Below are positions 25,658-34,850 of a stretch of 64,000 bases of DNA, one piece after another. Below the pieces are notes generated by a model that was not told the DNA's origin, did no database searches, and saw only the letters and a list, made by a program, of their open reading frames with translations. The DNA is from Streptomyces bacillaris (GTDB lineage: Bacteria > Actinomycetota > Actinomycetes > Streptomycetales > Streptomycetaceae), in the NCBI RefSeq assembly GCF_003268675.1, contig NZ_CP029378.1, positions 4,650,001 through 4,714,000 of the forward strand. Direction: 5' to 3'. A program made the translations under genes and the position numbers. Positions within the stretch are counted from its first letter, which is position 1; each line of letters begins with the position of its first letter.

Positions 25658-26560
25658 ATGACCTTGCCCCGCCACGAGCGCACCTGGTTCACTCCCGGGA
25701 TGCCCCCGCACTCCGCCACTCTCGTACGCACGCTGATCGCCGCGCAGTTCCCGCAGTGGGCCGACCTGCCGGTGGAGGCGGTGGACGCGAGCGGAACGGC
25801 GAACGCCGTCTACCGGCTGGGGGACGACAAGGCGGTACGGCTGCCGCGTACCGCGAGCAGCGCGGCGGACGTGGCGACGGAGCACCGCTGGCTGCCCCGG
25901 CTGGCGCCGCAGCTGCCGGTGCCCGTACCGACCCCGCTGGCGCAGGGGGAGCCGACGGAGGGCTTCCCGTGGTCCTGGTCGGTGTGCACCTGGTTGGAGG
26001 GAAGGAACCCCCGTCCTGGTGACGGGACTTGGGCGCCGGAACTCTTCGCGGCGGACCTGGCGGAGTTCGTCCTGGCGCTGCGCCGGATCGAGGTGACGGG
26101 CGCCCCGCCCGCGTACCGAGGCGAGCCCCTGGCCTCCCGGGACGGGACGACCCGCAGGGTGATCACCGACCTGGACGGGGTCATCGACGCGCGCGCCGTC
26201 ACGGCCGCCTGGGACAAGGCGCTGACCGCCCCGGCCCGCCCGGGGACACCGGTGTGGGTGCACGGTGACCTCCAGCCGGGCAACGTCCTGGTCGCGGAGG
26301 GCCGTCTCACCGGCGTGATCGACTTCGCGTGCATGGGGCTGGCCGACCCGGCCGTCGACCTGATCGCCGCCTGGTACCTGCTGCCTGCCGGTGCCAGGGA
26401 GGCGTTCCGTACGACGGTGGAGGCCGATGACGCGAGCTGGGAGCGGGGGCGGGGCTGGGCCCTGTCCATCGCGGTGATGGAGCTGGCGGCCTACCGGGAG
26501 TCGAACCCGGTGATGGCGCGGAACGCGTGGTGGGTGCTGGAAGGCCTCCTGGCCGCATAG
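25658..26560 (+). CDS. Aminoglycoside phosphotransferase (APH)-family kinase
   Basis: The 300-residue product has the APH kinase core: NAVYRLGDDKAVRLPR (nucleotide-binding lysine strand), VWVHGDLQPGNVLV (catalytic HGD-x4-N) and GVIDFACMGLADPAVDL (the metal-binding aspartate). Such enzymes phosphorylate small hydroxylated molecules; Streptomyces carry many, and drug resistance should not be assumed. ATG 25658 is preceded by AGGGG at 6 nt; ATG 25700, giving MPPHSATLVRTL, fits homologue starts better and is a realistic alternative. Confidence 0.88.
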   Translation: MTLPRHERTWFTPGMPPHSATLVRTLIAAQFPQWADLPVEAVDASGTANAVYRLGDDKAVRLPRTASSAADVATEHRWLPRLAPQLPVPVPTPLAQGEPTEGFPWSWSVCTWLEGRNPRPGDGTWAPELFAADLAEFVLALRRIEVTGAPPAYRGEPLASRDGTTRRVITDLDGVIDARAVTAAWDKALTAPARPGTPVWVHGDLQPGNVLVAEGRLTGVIDFACMGLADPAVDLIAAWYLLPAGAREAFRTTVEADDASWERGRGWALSIAVMELAAYRESNPVMARNAWWVLEGLLAA

Positions 26561-26611
26561 AACTGGCGGGACGGCCGCGCGGCTCCACCCTGACCCCCGT
26601 ACGGGAGGGGA

Positions 26612-26641
26612 GGTGCCCCCCGGGGAAAGTGGGGGGCCACC
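26612..26641 (+). terminator. Hairpin terminator after the APH-family gene
   Basis: GGTGCCCCCC and GGGGGGCCACC pair with one bulged base around GGGGAAAGT. It lies 52 bp after the stop at 26560 and before the promoter of the peptidase gene. Confidence 0.6.
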
Positions 26642-26681
26642 CCCAGTGAGTCCCAACGCCCGGACTTCTAGCGTCTGATGG

Positions 26682-28304
26682 GTGAGAAACACAGAGAAGA
26701 CCACCCGCAGCCTGGCGATCCGCAGCGCCGCCGCCATGACTCTGACCCTCGCCGTGGGCCTCACCACCTCCCCGGCCCTGGCCGCACCTCCCCGGCCTTC
26801 CCCGCCCACTTCGCCTGCTTCGACCTCCCCGGCCGCCGACGGGTCGGGCCTCCGCACGGGCGGGGGCCTGGACCGCTACTACCACCAGCGCCTGTCCTGG
26901 GGCACCTGTATGCAGTCGCCCGGGGACACGGCGGGGCAGGACCTGGACAGGGCGGGCGTGCAGTGCGCGGACGTCACGGTCCCGCTGGACTACGCGGCTC
27001 CGAGGGGCCGGACGATCACGGTCGCGATATCCCGCCTGAAGGCCACCGACAGCCGCCACCGCATCGGCTCGATCCTCCTCAACAACGGCGGCCCCGGCGG
27101 CCCGGCCGTGGACTCCCCGCCGGCCATCCGCAAGGCGATGAAGGAGGTCGGCCCCCGCTACGACATCATCGGCTTCGACCCGCGCTTCGTCGGCCGCAGC
27201 ACCCCGCTGGACTGCGACTGGCCCGTCAGCTTCGCCTGGTTCTCGGCCGGCGCGAGCCGGGCGGGCTTCGACCGTCAGGTGGCCCTGAGCAAGAGTCTGG
27301 CCGCCAAGTGCCGGGCCACGAACGCCTCGGTGCTCCCGCACGTCACCACGCGGAACACGGCCCGCGACATGGACGTGATCCGGGGTGCGCTGGGCGAGCG
27401 GAAGATCTCCTACCTGGGCTATTCGTACGGCACCTACCTGGGCACGGTCTACACCCAGATGTTCCCCGGCCGCTACGACCGGATGGTCCTGGACGGAGCA
27501 CTGAGCCCGGACGACTACGGCCCCCGCCTGATGAAGAACGCGGTGCGGGAGAACGACGAGGCGCTCTCCGCCTGGGCCACCTGGGCGGCCGCCCGCCACA
27601 CGACGTACGGCCTGGGCCGCTCCCGTACGGCGGTGCTCGCGACCATCGACCACGTCATGGCGAAGGCGGCCCGCGGCCCCCTGACGCTGGGCACGGCCCC
27701 CGATGTCTTCCGGATCGACGACACCCACATACCGACGCTGCTCTTCATGGGGGTGGCGGACGACACCGACGGTTCGAGGGCGTTCCTGGCCGAGCAGGTG
27801 AAGACCCTGCACAAGGCAACAGAGAACGAACGGACGACACTCCCACCGGACTTCGCGGAGATGCTGCGCTTCGCCCTGACGGGCGCCGACTCGTCCTTCG
27901 GCAGCGCCCAGACGGCGATCATCTGCGGCGATGTACGGGCCCCGCGCGACCCCGAGGTCTACTGGCGCGACATCCAGCGCACCCGCGCCGCGCACCCCCT
28001 CTTCGGCCCCCTCACCGAGAACATAGGCCCCTGCGCCTTCTGGAACACCCCCCGCGAAGCCCCCACCCGCATCACCCACGGCGCCCAGGCCCTGATAGTC
28101 GCCGCCACCGGCGACCCCCGCACCACCTACCGCAGCAGCACGGCCCTGCACGCCCAACTCCCCGGCTCCAGGCTGATCACCCTCAAGAACGCCAACCGCC
28201 ACGCCCTGTACGGGGAGTACGGCAACGCCTGCGTGGACGACAAGGTCAACCGCTACCTGGCGACGGGCAAGCTGCCGAGGAAGGACGAGACGTGCGTGAA
28301 GTGA
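26682..28304 (+). CDS. Secreted alpha/beta-hydrolase of the tripeptidyl aminopeptidase (SlpD/SlpE) type
   Basis: The 540-residue protein has a signal peptide (about 1-35, ending SPALA-AP) and the full S33-type hydrolase fold. An oxyanion-region NNGGPGGPA is followed by the nucleophile in GYSYGTYLG, the aspartate region ALIVAATGDPRT and the histidine in NRHALYGEYGN, then the C-terminal CVDDKV segment of TAP-like proteins. It should release short peptides from protein N-termini outside the cell. GTG 26682 has no ribosome binding site, and TAGCGT at 26669-26674 could be a -10 box giving a nearly leaderless transcript. Confidence 0.9.
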   Translation: MRNTEKTTRSLAIRSAAAMTLTLAVGLTTSPALAAPPRPSPPTSPASTSPAADGSGLRTGGGLDRYYHQRLSWGTCMQSPGDTAGQDLDRAGVQCADVTVPLDYAAPRGRTITVAISRLKATDSRHRIGSILLNNGGPGGPAVDSPPAIRKAMKEVGPRYDIIGFDPRFVGRSTPLDCDWPVSFAWFSAGASRAGFDRQVALSKSLAAKCRATNASVLPHVTTRNTARDMDVIRGALGERKISYLGYSYGTYLGTVYTQMFPGRYDRMVLDGALSPDDYGPRLMKNAVRENDEALSAWATWAAARHTTYGLGRSRTAVLATIDHVMAKAARGPLTLGTAPDVFRIDDTHIPTLLFMGVADDTDGSRAFLAEQVKTLHKATENERTTLPPDFAEMLRFALTGADSSFGSAQTAIICGDVRAPRDPEVYWRDIQRTRAAHPLFGPLTENIGPCAFWNTPREAPTRITHGAQALIVAATGDPRTTYRSSTALHAQLPGSRLITLKNANRHALYGEYGNACVDDKVNRYLATGKLPRKDETCVK

Positions 28305-28372
28305 GACCGAGAGGAAGAGACCGAGAGGAAGAGACTGAGAGGAAGAGACCGAGAGGAAGAGGCCGAGGGAGG
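28303..28372 (+). repeat. 14-bp purine-rich tandem repeat starting on a stop codon
   Basis: GAGACCGAGAGGAA occurs at 28303-28316, 28317-28330, 28331-28344 (one change) and 28345-28358, with a degenerate fifth copy to 28372. The first copy overlaps the peptidase TGA (28302-28304). It fills the gap to the converging nuclease gene and leaves no room for a normal terminator. Confidence 0.9.
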
Positions 28373-28398
28373 AGGAAGGCCCGCCCGGTCCCCTTCGA

Positions 28399-30333
28399 TC
28401 AGTCCACCTCGATGCCGTAATCCTGGACCAGCTCCTCCAGTCCGCCCGGATATCCGCGACCGCCGGTGACGAACTGCCAGTCCCCGTTGGCCCGCCGACG
28501 GAAGGACCCCAGGACGAGGGCGGTCTCGTCGTCGCGGCCGTCGGAGACGTCCAACTGGTCGAGCTGGGTGCCCTCGGCGTCGAGCAGCCGGATTCCGGCG
28601 TCGCTGAACCCGGAGAGATCGGCCGTGGGGTCGGCGACGGGGTCGACCGCGGCGATGACGACGACCCGGTCGGCCCGGGCCGGCAGTGCGTCGAAGGAGA
28701 CCTGGATGGCGGCCTTGTCCGGCGGCACGGGGGCGAGAGCACGGACCGTGCCGTCGGGCGTCCGGGGGTTGTTGTAGAAGACGAAGTGGTCGTCGTCCAG
28801 GACCTGGTTGCCGTGGCAGACGAGGGCGCAGACGTCGAGGGCGACATCGCCCGACCAGTACATGCCGAGCACGTTGTGGTCGTCACCGTCGCCGTGCCCC
28901 GCACGGTCCGGCGCACCGGGCTCCGCAGCCACAGGACCGCTTCCCTCGCCACCACCCAGCCGCCCCCGCAACCCGTGCCGGTGGAGCAGATCGACCAGCT
29001 CGGAACCGGCGACCAGCTCCAGGGGCTTGCCGTTGGCGAAGGTGTGGGCGCCGGGCCCGAAACGGGAGGTGGTGACGAGCACACCCTTGTTGGCCCCGGC
29101 GTCCTGGACGGTGCCGTAGAGATCGCGGACGGCGGAGGGCGGCACGGTGTTGCGGTAGCGCTTGACCTGGACGACGATCTTGCCGCCGCGGATCGGGGCC
29201 GGGTCCAGCGCGTCCACATCCACACCGCCGTCGTTCGAACGCTGGGTGGTCACGGCCTGCATGCCCATGGCCCGGAAGAGGTCGGCGATCAGCCCCTCGA
29301 AGGCGATGGGGTCCATCTCGTACAGATCCGGCTCCTCGTCCCCGCCATGGGTGACGACCCCGTTGCCGACGTCCTCGGGGACCCGCCCGGGCCGCACGGC
29401 CGCGTACTGGTCGGGGCGCGTCGACAACTGCCCCCGCAGCCCCTCCACCAGACAGGTGACGGCGTTCACCTGCTCCAGGTGCAGGGCGGCGAAGGTGGAG
29501 CGCGCGGCCATGACCGTACCGAGGACCATGGGCGCGCGCCGGCCGGTCGTCGGGTCGTGATCGTCCACGAACCCGTTCAGGGCGACCGACTCCAGCGCCC
29601 CGAACTCATCGGCCGCGAAGAGATCACGCAGCACCAGCAGCAGGCACTGCGCGAGGACGTCCCGGTACAGGGTGCGGCGCTGGGTGACCGGCCGGGGCGA
29701 GTCCTTCACCTGATCGGCGTTGATCATGTAGCGCGCCGACTTCGCCTCCGGCACGATCCCGTACCGCGGCAGCTCCCAGTCCAGCACCAGCTGCCGGGCC
29801 CCGGAGTCGTACGCCGCCGACACCTGCCGCGGCAGCCCCTCCGGCCACCCGGTCGAGGCGTAGAGCGCGGCGGAGAAGTACTCGACGGTGGCCTCGGGAT
29901 CCCCGCTGCGCAGCCCCGCCGCCATCTCCGCTATGGCCGCGTTGTGCCCCCGTATCTCGGCCAACTGCCCAGCGACCCACTGCTGGTACTGCTGCCGGTA
30001 GGCGGCCGACTGCCCCGGCGCACAAGGCGGCACGCTCTCCGCCCGGGCCAGGGCACCCACCCTGAAGGCCGGGGCGCGGCACCCCGCCGCCAGCAGCCCC
30101 TGCAACGCCTCGACCTGCGCTTCGAGTTCCTCGGTACGCCGCCGCGCCTCCGCCTCCCGCAGCTCGCGGTGCATCCTCCGCTGCTCGCGATAGCTGGGCC
30201 CGAACTCCCGCTGCTGAGCGCGTTGTTGCCAGTCCAGATCCCGCTGGTAGCCGGCTTGCGCTTCCTGTCGACGTTGCTGTTGGCGCTGCGCTTCAGCCCA
30301 GGCGCCGACCCACCCATTGGAGCGACGGCTCAT
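28399..30333 (-). CDS. Mrr-type restriction endonuclease fused to a TerD domain
   Basis: The 644-residue protein has three parts. Residues 1-80 are a Gln/Arg/Glu-rich coiled coil. An Mrr-cat nuclease lies at about 335-470: LYEMDPIAFEGLIADLF, then N367-D-G-G-V-D372-V-D and Q389-V-K391, the D...QxK core of this superfamily. From about 490 to the end is a TerD-like domain with ALDVCALVCHGNQVLDDDHFV and VFYNNPRTPDG, whose acidic loops bind calcium in TerD proteins. Mrr-like enzymes cut modified DNA, while TerD proteins belong to the Ter stress and phage-response system. The combination suggests calcium- or stress-gated nuclease defence, which is inference. Confidence 0.9.
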   Translation of the reverse strand: MSRRSNGWVGAWAEAQRQQQRRQEAQAGYQRDLDWQQRAQQREFGPSYREQRRMHRELREAEARRRTEELEAQVEALQGLLAAGCRAPAFRVGALARAESVPPCAPGQSAAYRQQYQQWVAGQLAEIRGHNAAIAEMAAGLRSGDPEATVEYFSAALYASTGWPEGLPRQVSAAYDSGARQLVLDWELPRYGIVPEAKSARYMINADQVKDSPRPVTQRRTLYRDVLAQCLLLVLRDLFAADEFGALESVALNGFVDDHDPTTGRRAPMVLGTVMAARSTFAALHLEQVNAVTCLVEGLRGQLSTRPDQYAAVRPGRVPEDVGNGVVTHGGDEEPDLYEMDPIAFEGLIADLFRAMGMQAVTTQRSNDGGVDVDALDPAPIRGGKIVVQVKRYRNTVPPSAVRDLYGTVQDAGANKGVLVTTSRFGPGAHTFANGKPLELVAGSELVDLLHRHGLRGRLGGGEGSGPVAAEPGAPDRAGHGDGDDHNVLGMYWSGDVALDVCALVCHGNQVLDDDHFVFYNNPRTPDGTVRALAPVPPDKAAIQVSFDALPARADRVVVIAAVDPVADPTADLSGFSDAGIRLLDAEGTQLDQLDVSDGRDDETALVLGSFRRRANGDWQFVTGGRGYPGGLEELVQDYGIEVD

Positions 30334-30518
30334 GCTCTACAGGCCCTCCCCACCAGCGCCCCGGCATACCCGCACCCGGCCCCTGGCCCCATAACCAGCA
30401 GTGATGGACCGACTCTAGTCGGCAACCAGCCATAGGCCCATGCCCTTGTCGCATATGCCCGTACGAGGTGGGGCAGAGGGCCCCGGCATGCGGGGGGAAC
30501 GAGCGACGGGGAACACGA

Positions 30519-30554
30519 AGGAAGCCCCTCGGGGGCGATCCCGAGAGGCTTCCT
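30519..30554 (-). terminator. Hairpin terminator of the tRNA-Arg gene
   Basis: AGGAAGCC and CTCGGG (30519-30533) pair with CCCGAG and GGCTTCCT (30540-30554), with one C-A mismatch and a 6-nt loop. It begins 6 nt past the tRNA 3' end on the minus strand. Confidence 0.85.
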
Positions 30555-30560
30555 GAGCTG

Positions 30561-30633
30561 TGCCCCCGGCAGGATTCGAACCTGCGACACCCGCTTTAGG
30601 AGAGCGGTGCTCTATCCCCTGAGCTACGAAGGC
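30561..30633 (-). tRNA. tRNA-Arg, anticodon CCU
   Basis: The minus strand folds as a full cloverleaf: acceptor GCCTTCG/CGGGGGC with discriminator A, a D-arm with GCTC/GAGC, the anticodon stem CCGCT/AGCGG with loop CTCCTAA, and a T-arm GCAGG-TTCGAAT-CCTGC. The anticodon CCU reads AGG, a rare arginine codon in Streptomyces. CCA is not encoded. No integrated element is visible at either side. Confidence 0.97.
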
Positions 30634-30838
30634 GGGGATCTGTAGGAGAACCCGGTGGGAGTGGTGGCGTAAGCCCTCGTCCCGGTCACGTTCGCCCATT
30701 GATCCAGGGTGCCCCGGCGGACCGGCGCACCGCCGTCAGTGTAGCGGGTACGGGGTGGGCGGGCGCGGGGCTGCCGGTGGGGTGGCCTGGCCGGGGGAAA
30801 GGCGAAGGGCACGGGGGAGGGGAGAGGGAAGCGAGGGG

Positions 30839-32151
30839 TCAGGTGGGGCGGTGGGTGGGGCGGCCTACGCTCATGTGGGTGAAGCCTGCGGCGAGCAGGG
30901 GGGCGGGGTCGAGGAGGTTGCGGCCGTCCAGGAGCAGGGGGGCGCGCATCGTGCGGGCTGCGGTGGGCCAGTCCAGCTCGGTCAGTTCGGGCCATTCGGT
31001 GACCAGGATCGCCGCGTCCGCGTCGGTCAGGGCGGTGAGGGGGTCCGGGTGGCGGGTCACGGAGGTCCAGGGGGCGTGGTCGGCCGTGGTGCGGGGGCCA
31101 TCGGGTCCCAGCAGGTGACCGTGGCGCCCTCGGCCAGGAGGCGGGCCGCGATGACGGCGCTGGGGGCCTCGCGCATGTCGTCGGTGGCGGGTTTGAACGT
31201 CATGCCCAGGAGGGCGATACGGCGGCCCTTCAGGCCGTTCAGCTCGGCCTTGAGGCGTTGGACGGCCCGTCGCGGCTGGAGCTCGTTCACCTGGATGACC
31301 GCGTTCAGCAGTTGGAAGGGGTAGCCGGAGTTGCTGGCCATGGCGCGCAGCGCCCGGGAGTCCTTCGGGAAGCACGAGCCGCCGTAGCCGAGGCCCGCCT
31401 TCAGGAAGTGGGGGCCCAGCCGGTGGTCCAGGCCGATCGCACGGGAGACCCGGGTGATGTCGGCGCCGGTCGTTTCGCAGACGGTGGCTATCTCGTTGAT
31501 GAACGTGATCCTCGTGGCCAGGAGCGCGTTGGACGCCAGCTTGACCATCTCGGCCGATGCCACGTCCATCAGCTCCACCGGGGCGTCCAGGGGCTTGTAG
31601 AGGTCCGCCAGCCAGGCCGCGGCGGCGGTGTCCTCGGTGCCGATCACGACCCGGTCCGGGTGCAGGAAGTCGTCGACCGCCCTTCCCTCCGCCGTGAACT
31701 CCGGGTTGGAGGCGTATCCGACGTGGGTCAGGCCCCGCTCGTCGAGAGCCGCTCGTACCCGGGCGCCCGTTCCGACCGGGACCGTGCTCTTGACGACGAC
31801 CGCGACCAGGTGCGAAGCCCGGCGCACGGCGTCGATCACCGCCCAGACCCGGGACAGGTCGGCGTCGCCCGACGCGGTCGGCGGCGTGTCGACGCAGACG
31901 AAGACCGCCTCCGCGTCGGCCACGGCCTCCTGTACGTCCAGGGTGAAGGCCAGCCGCTCCTTGTTCCGGGCGATCAGCTCACCCAGGCCCGGCTCGAAGA
32001 ACGGGACGTCGCCCGAGTTCAGCAGCCTGATCCGCTCGGGCTGGATGTCCCGTACGACCACCCGGTGACCCAGCTCCGCGAAGCACGCTCCCGTCACCAG
32101 GCCTATGTAGCCCGCGCCGAAGACAGCGATCCTGCGGGACGCGCCAGTCAT
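30839..32151 (-). pseudogene. UDP-glucose 6-dehydrogenase with a one-base frameshift
   Basis: From ATG 32151 the protein reads as a complete UDP-glucose dehydrogenase N-terminus: IAVFGAGYIGLVTGACFAELGH (NAD fold), VPVGTG, and the catalytic cysteine in GYGGSCFPKD. The frame breaks after TCWDPMA; the C-terminal domain (ADHAPWTSVTRHPDP to FTHMSVGRPT) continues in another frame to TGA 30839. Adding one C to the run at 31093-31097 restores a normal 437-residue enzyme. The product would be UDP-glucuronate. It may be a real pseudogene or a sequencing error; if read strictly, the protein ends at 31057 without its UDP-binding domain. Confidence 0.85.
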
Positions 32152-32188
32152 GATCCTCTTCCGTTCTTCCGTTCCCGCACCGGCGGGG

Positions 32189-32419
32189 TCAGGCGCGGCG
32201 GCCCTGGTTTCTCGGATGGTTGCGGGCGGTGCGCTCATTGCCGAACTTGTACGCGCCCGTCCAGCGCGCCATCACCTCCTGGGCGTCGCCCGACTCCACC
32301 TCCTCGGCGAACTTCGCCGCCCGCTCGCCCCGCAGGGTCGCGGCCTTCCGTCGGCGGTGGGTGATCACGATGGTCCCGTCGGCCCGGGTCACGTAGCTGA
32401 AATCTGATGGGTGCGGCAT
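32189..32419 (-). CDS. Small basic hypothetical protein between UDP-glucose dehydrogenase and SARP genes
   Basis: The 76-residue product starts MPHPSDFSYVTRADGTIVITHRRRK and ends in an Arg-rich tail. It has a short beta-hairpin-like region (YVTRADGTIVITHR), then a helix (RGERAAKFAEEVE). No signal peptide, membrane segment or recognised domain is visible. It is in line with the SARP gene (58-bp gap) and the dehydrogenase gene (37-bp gap), so the three may share a transcript. I do not recognise it; codon use is like its neighbours. Confidence 0.6.
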   Translation of the reverse strand: MPHPSDFSYVTRADGTIVITHRRRKAATLRGERAAKFAEEVESGDAQEVMARWTGAYKFGNERTARNHPRNQGRRA

Positions 32420-32477
32420 GGGGTCTCGTCCGTTCCGTCCGTGTGTCGGTCGGGTGTGATGGGTGCGCCTTCGGCTC

Positions 32478-34445
32478 TTACGCCGTGTTGTCCGTCCGTG
32501 TCGTCGCCCATGACGCGTGCTGGGGGAGCACCCTCGGTACGGAGCCCTCCTCCGCTGCCAGCATGCCCTGCGCGAACAGCCGCACCAGCGGGTGCAGCCG
32601 GTAGGCGGGGCCGCCGGGGTGGCGGAGCGCCTCGGCCCAGTGGGCGGCGGCCAGGTCGGCCAGCAGTTCGTCGGCCTCCTCCGGACCGGTCCCCAGGAGC
32701 CGCGCCACCGTGCCGGGCTCCACCGGATGCGGGCCCAGCGCCGAGTGGAACCGCAGCGCCCGGCGGACCGGCGGGGCCAGCCGGCCGTACGCCTCCATCA
32801 GGCGGTCGCGCACCGACAGGTCCGCGACGGCCAGCTCCGCCAGGGTGCGGTCGGGGTCGCCGAGCCGGTCCGCGTACCGGGACAGCGGCCAGTGCGGTCG
32901 CGCCATGACCTTCGCGCCCGCGATGCGCAGTGCGAGCGGCAGGCCGCCACAGGCGTCGACGACCGCGGACGCGGCGGCGGGTTCGGAGTCCGTGAGGGAC
33001 GTGCCCGCCAGCCTGGTGAACAGGGCCCGTGACTCCGTCGGTGTCAGCGGGGCCAGTACCGTACGGCTCGCCCCCTCCAGCGCGTACAGGCCCGACCGGC
33101 TGGTGATCAGCACCGCGCACCCGTCGGTCACGGGCAGCAGGGGGCGCACCGCCCGTTCGTCGGCCGCGTCGTCCAGCACCAACAGCAGACGGCCGGCCGC
33201 GGTACGGGTGCGCCAGGCGCGGGCGCGATCGTCCGGGGCGGCGGGGATCCGGTGCGGCGCCACGCCGACCAGCCGCAGCAGTTCGCCCAGCGCCTCGGCC
33301 GGGTCCAGCGGACGGGGGCCGGAGCCGCGCAGGTCCAGGTGGATCTGGCCGTCCGGGTAGGAGCGCTTGACGCGGTGCGCCGTCCGGAGCGCCACGGACG
33401 TCTTGCCGATCCCGGGCATGCCGGTCACCACGTGGACCGCCTGGTCCGGGCGGCGCGGACGGTGGCTGGTCAGCGCGGTGGCCAGCCGGATGACCTCCTG
33501 GTCCCGGCCGGTGAAGTCCGCCGGTGCGGGCGGGAGTTCGGCCGGGGGCGGGACGGTCTCCGCACGTGCGGGCGCGGCCGGGCGGAGGGTGCGTGCGGTG
33601 GTCCCGCCGCGCCGCGGAGGTCCGGCCGGTGGCGCCTCCCGCGCACCCCTCGCCGTACGGGACAGCAGCGACGGGTGGCCCGTCAGCAGCGCCTGTTGCA
33701 GCCGGCGCAATTCCGCCGAGGGCTCCAGGCCCAGCTCCGCGGCCAGGGTGGCGCGGGCCGCCCGGTAGGCGGCCAGCGCGTCCGCCTGACGGCCCGACCG
33801 GTACAGCGCCGTCATCAGCTGGCCGCGCAGCCCCTCCCGGAGCGGGTCGGTGGCGATCAGCGCGATGAGTTCGGGGATGAGCGCGGCATGTCGGCCGAGC
33901 TCCAGATCGGCGTCGATCCGCCGCTCCAGGGTGACCAGCCGCTCCTCCTCCAGCCGGTCGCGCTCGGCGTCGGCGAGCGGGTCGCAGACCCCGCCCAGCG
34001 CCACGCCCCGCCAGACCGCCAGGGCCCGGCGCAGCTCCCCGGCGGCGGTCGCCGGGTCCCCGGCCGCCAGGGCCTCGGCCCCTCGCGCGGCGCGCTCCTG
34101 GAACTCCAGGAGGTCCACCCGTACGCCCTCCTTCGGCAGCCGGATCAGATAGCCCGGCCGACGCCGCTCCACCGCGACCCCGGGGCCCAGCAGATGGCGG
34201 ACGCGCGAGGCGTACGTGTGGAGCTGGGCCGGGCAGGTGGCGGGTGGGTGGTCGCCCCAGAGGAGGGCGGTCAGCCGGGTGTCGCTGATCACCCTGCCCC
34301 GGGCGAGCAGCAGCGCGGCCAGTACGGTGCGGGGCTTGGGCCCGCCCAGCTTGACCGGCGCGTCGCCGCGCTGGGCCTCCACGGGGCCGAGCAGGTTCAG
34401 GTGCAGGGTCTCCACCGGGGTCACCGCCGGGGCCGCCCCGGTCAC
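32478..34445 (-). CDS. SARP-family transcriptional activator with NB-ARC-type NTPase domain
   Basis: This 655-residue regulator has the AfsR-like layout. An OmpR-type winged helix (LHLNLLGPVEAQRGDAP to about residue 105) is followed by the bacterial transcriptional activation domain (about 110-255, with LYRSGRQADALAAYRAAR). After a Pro/Ala linker comes a NB-ARC NTPase with Walker A GMPGIGKTS, the LLLVLDDAADE Walker B and the GLPLALRIAGAK motif. No TPR array is present. SARPs activate biosynthetic clusters. GTG 34445 overlaps the TGA of the preceding peptide gene (GTGA, 34442-34445), which decides the start; ATG 34454 lies inside that gene and is an alternative. Confidence 0.9.
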   Translation of the reverse strand: MTGAAPAVTPVETLHLNLLGPVEAQRGDAPVKLGGPKPRTVLAALLLARGRVISDTRLTALLWGDHPPATCPAQLHTYASRVRHLLGPGVAVERRRPGYLIRLPKEGVRVDLLEFQERAARGAEALAAGDPATAAGELRRALAVWRGVALGGVCDPLADAERDRLEEERLVTLERRIDADLELGRHAALIPELIALIATDPLREGLRGQLMTALYRSGRQADALAAYRAARATLAAELGLEPSAELRRLQQALLTGHPSLLSRTARGAREAPPAGPPRRGGTTARTLRPAAPARAETVPPPAELPPAPADFTGRDQEVIRLATALTSHRPRRPDQAVHVVTGMPGIGKTSVALRTAHRVKRSYPDGQIHLDLRGSGPRPLDPAEALGELLRLVGVAPHRIPAAPDDRARAWRTRTAAGRLLLVLDDAADERAVRPLLPVTDGCAVLITSRSGLYALEGASRTVLAPLTPTESRALFTRLAGTSLTDSEPAAASAVVDACGGLPLALRIAGAKVMARPHWPLSRYADRLGDPDRTLAELAVADLSVRDRLMEAYGRLAPPVRRALRFHSALGPHPVEPGTVARLLGTGPEEADELLADLAAAHWAEALRHPGGPAYRLHPLVRLFAQGMLAAEEGSVPRVLPQHASWATTRTDNTA

Positions 34446-34651
34446 GGGCCCCATATGTTGCCGTTCGGCGTGGAGCCGGCGAGTTTGCCGTCCAGGCCGC
34501 CGGTCACGGTGAGGGCCGTCTGCGCCCGCAGCGCCGCTGTGTGCGTGTCGCCCGCGGTCGTCCCGGGCGCCGTTCCCGCCCCCAGGAATACGGCGCCGAG
34601 CGCGGCCGCCGCGCACACCGTCGTGAACGTGGTACGGATGAGAGTCTTCAT
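34442..34651 (-). CDS. Tiny secreted peptide translationally coupled to the SARP gene
   Basis: The 69-residue product begins MKTLIRTTFTTVCAAAALGAVFLGAG, a clean signal peptide. A short mature part follows, ending GGLDGKLAGSTPNGNIWGP. ATG 34651 has AGGGGGGAACC upstream. It is not lipidated and has only one cysteine, in the signal region. The 4-bp overlap with the SARP start suggests the two products are made in step. A secreted peptide beside an NTPase-containing activator could be a signalling peptide, but this is inference; the family is unknown to me. Confidence 0.7.
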   Translation of the reverse strand: MKTLIRTTFTTVCAAAALGAVFLGAGTAPGTTAGDTHTAALRAQTALTVTGGLDGKLAGSTPNGNIWGP

Positions 34652-34850
34652 GGTTCCCCCTGAACGCATCGGCTGAGCAGTGTGGCCCGGGTACGTCCGC
34701 CGACTGGGCCGGCCAGGTGCGCGCCCCTCCCCTTCGACCGGCGCGCCGTCCCGGTGAGGACACTCTGCTCGGAGCCCACGGCCTTGCCCAGGGGTTTCCG
34801 TTGACAGGGACCTGCAATGGCAGGACGAGGACACGCCCCGCCCGCCCGGT

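Noticed and set aside
25658..26560. An aminoglycoside resistance gene
   Set aside because: The APH-fold kinase motifs are general; nothing points to an antibiotic substrate.
26307..29225. A 972-codon minus frame across the APH, peptidase and nuclease genes
   Set aside because: It is antisense to two well-supported genes and out of frame with the nuclease gene. Composition alone explains it.
30561..30633. An integrated element at the tRNA-Arg gene
   Set aside because: No integrase, no duplicated tRNA end and no change in base composition on either side.
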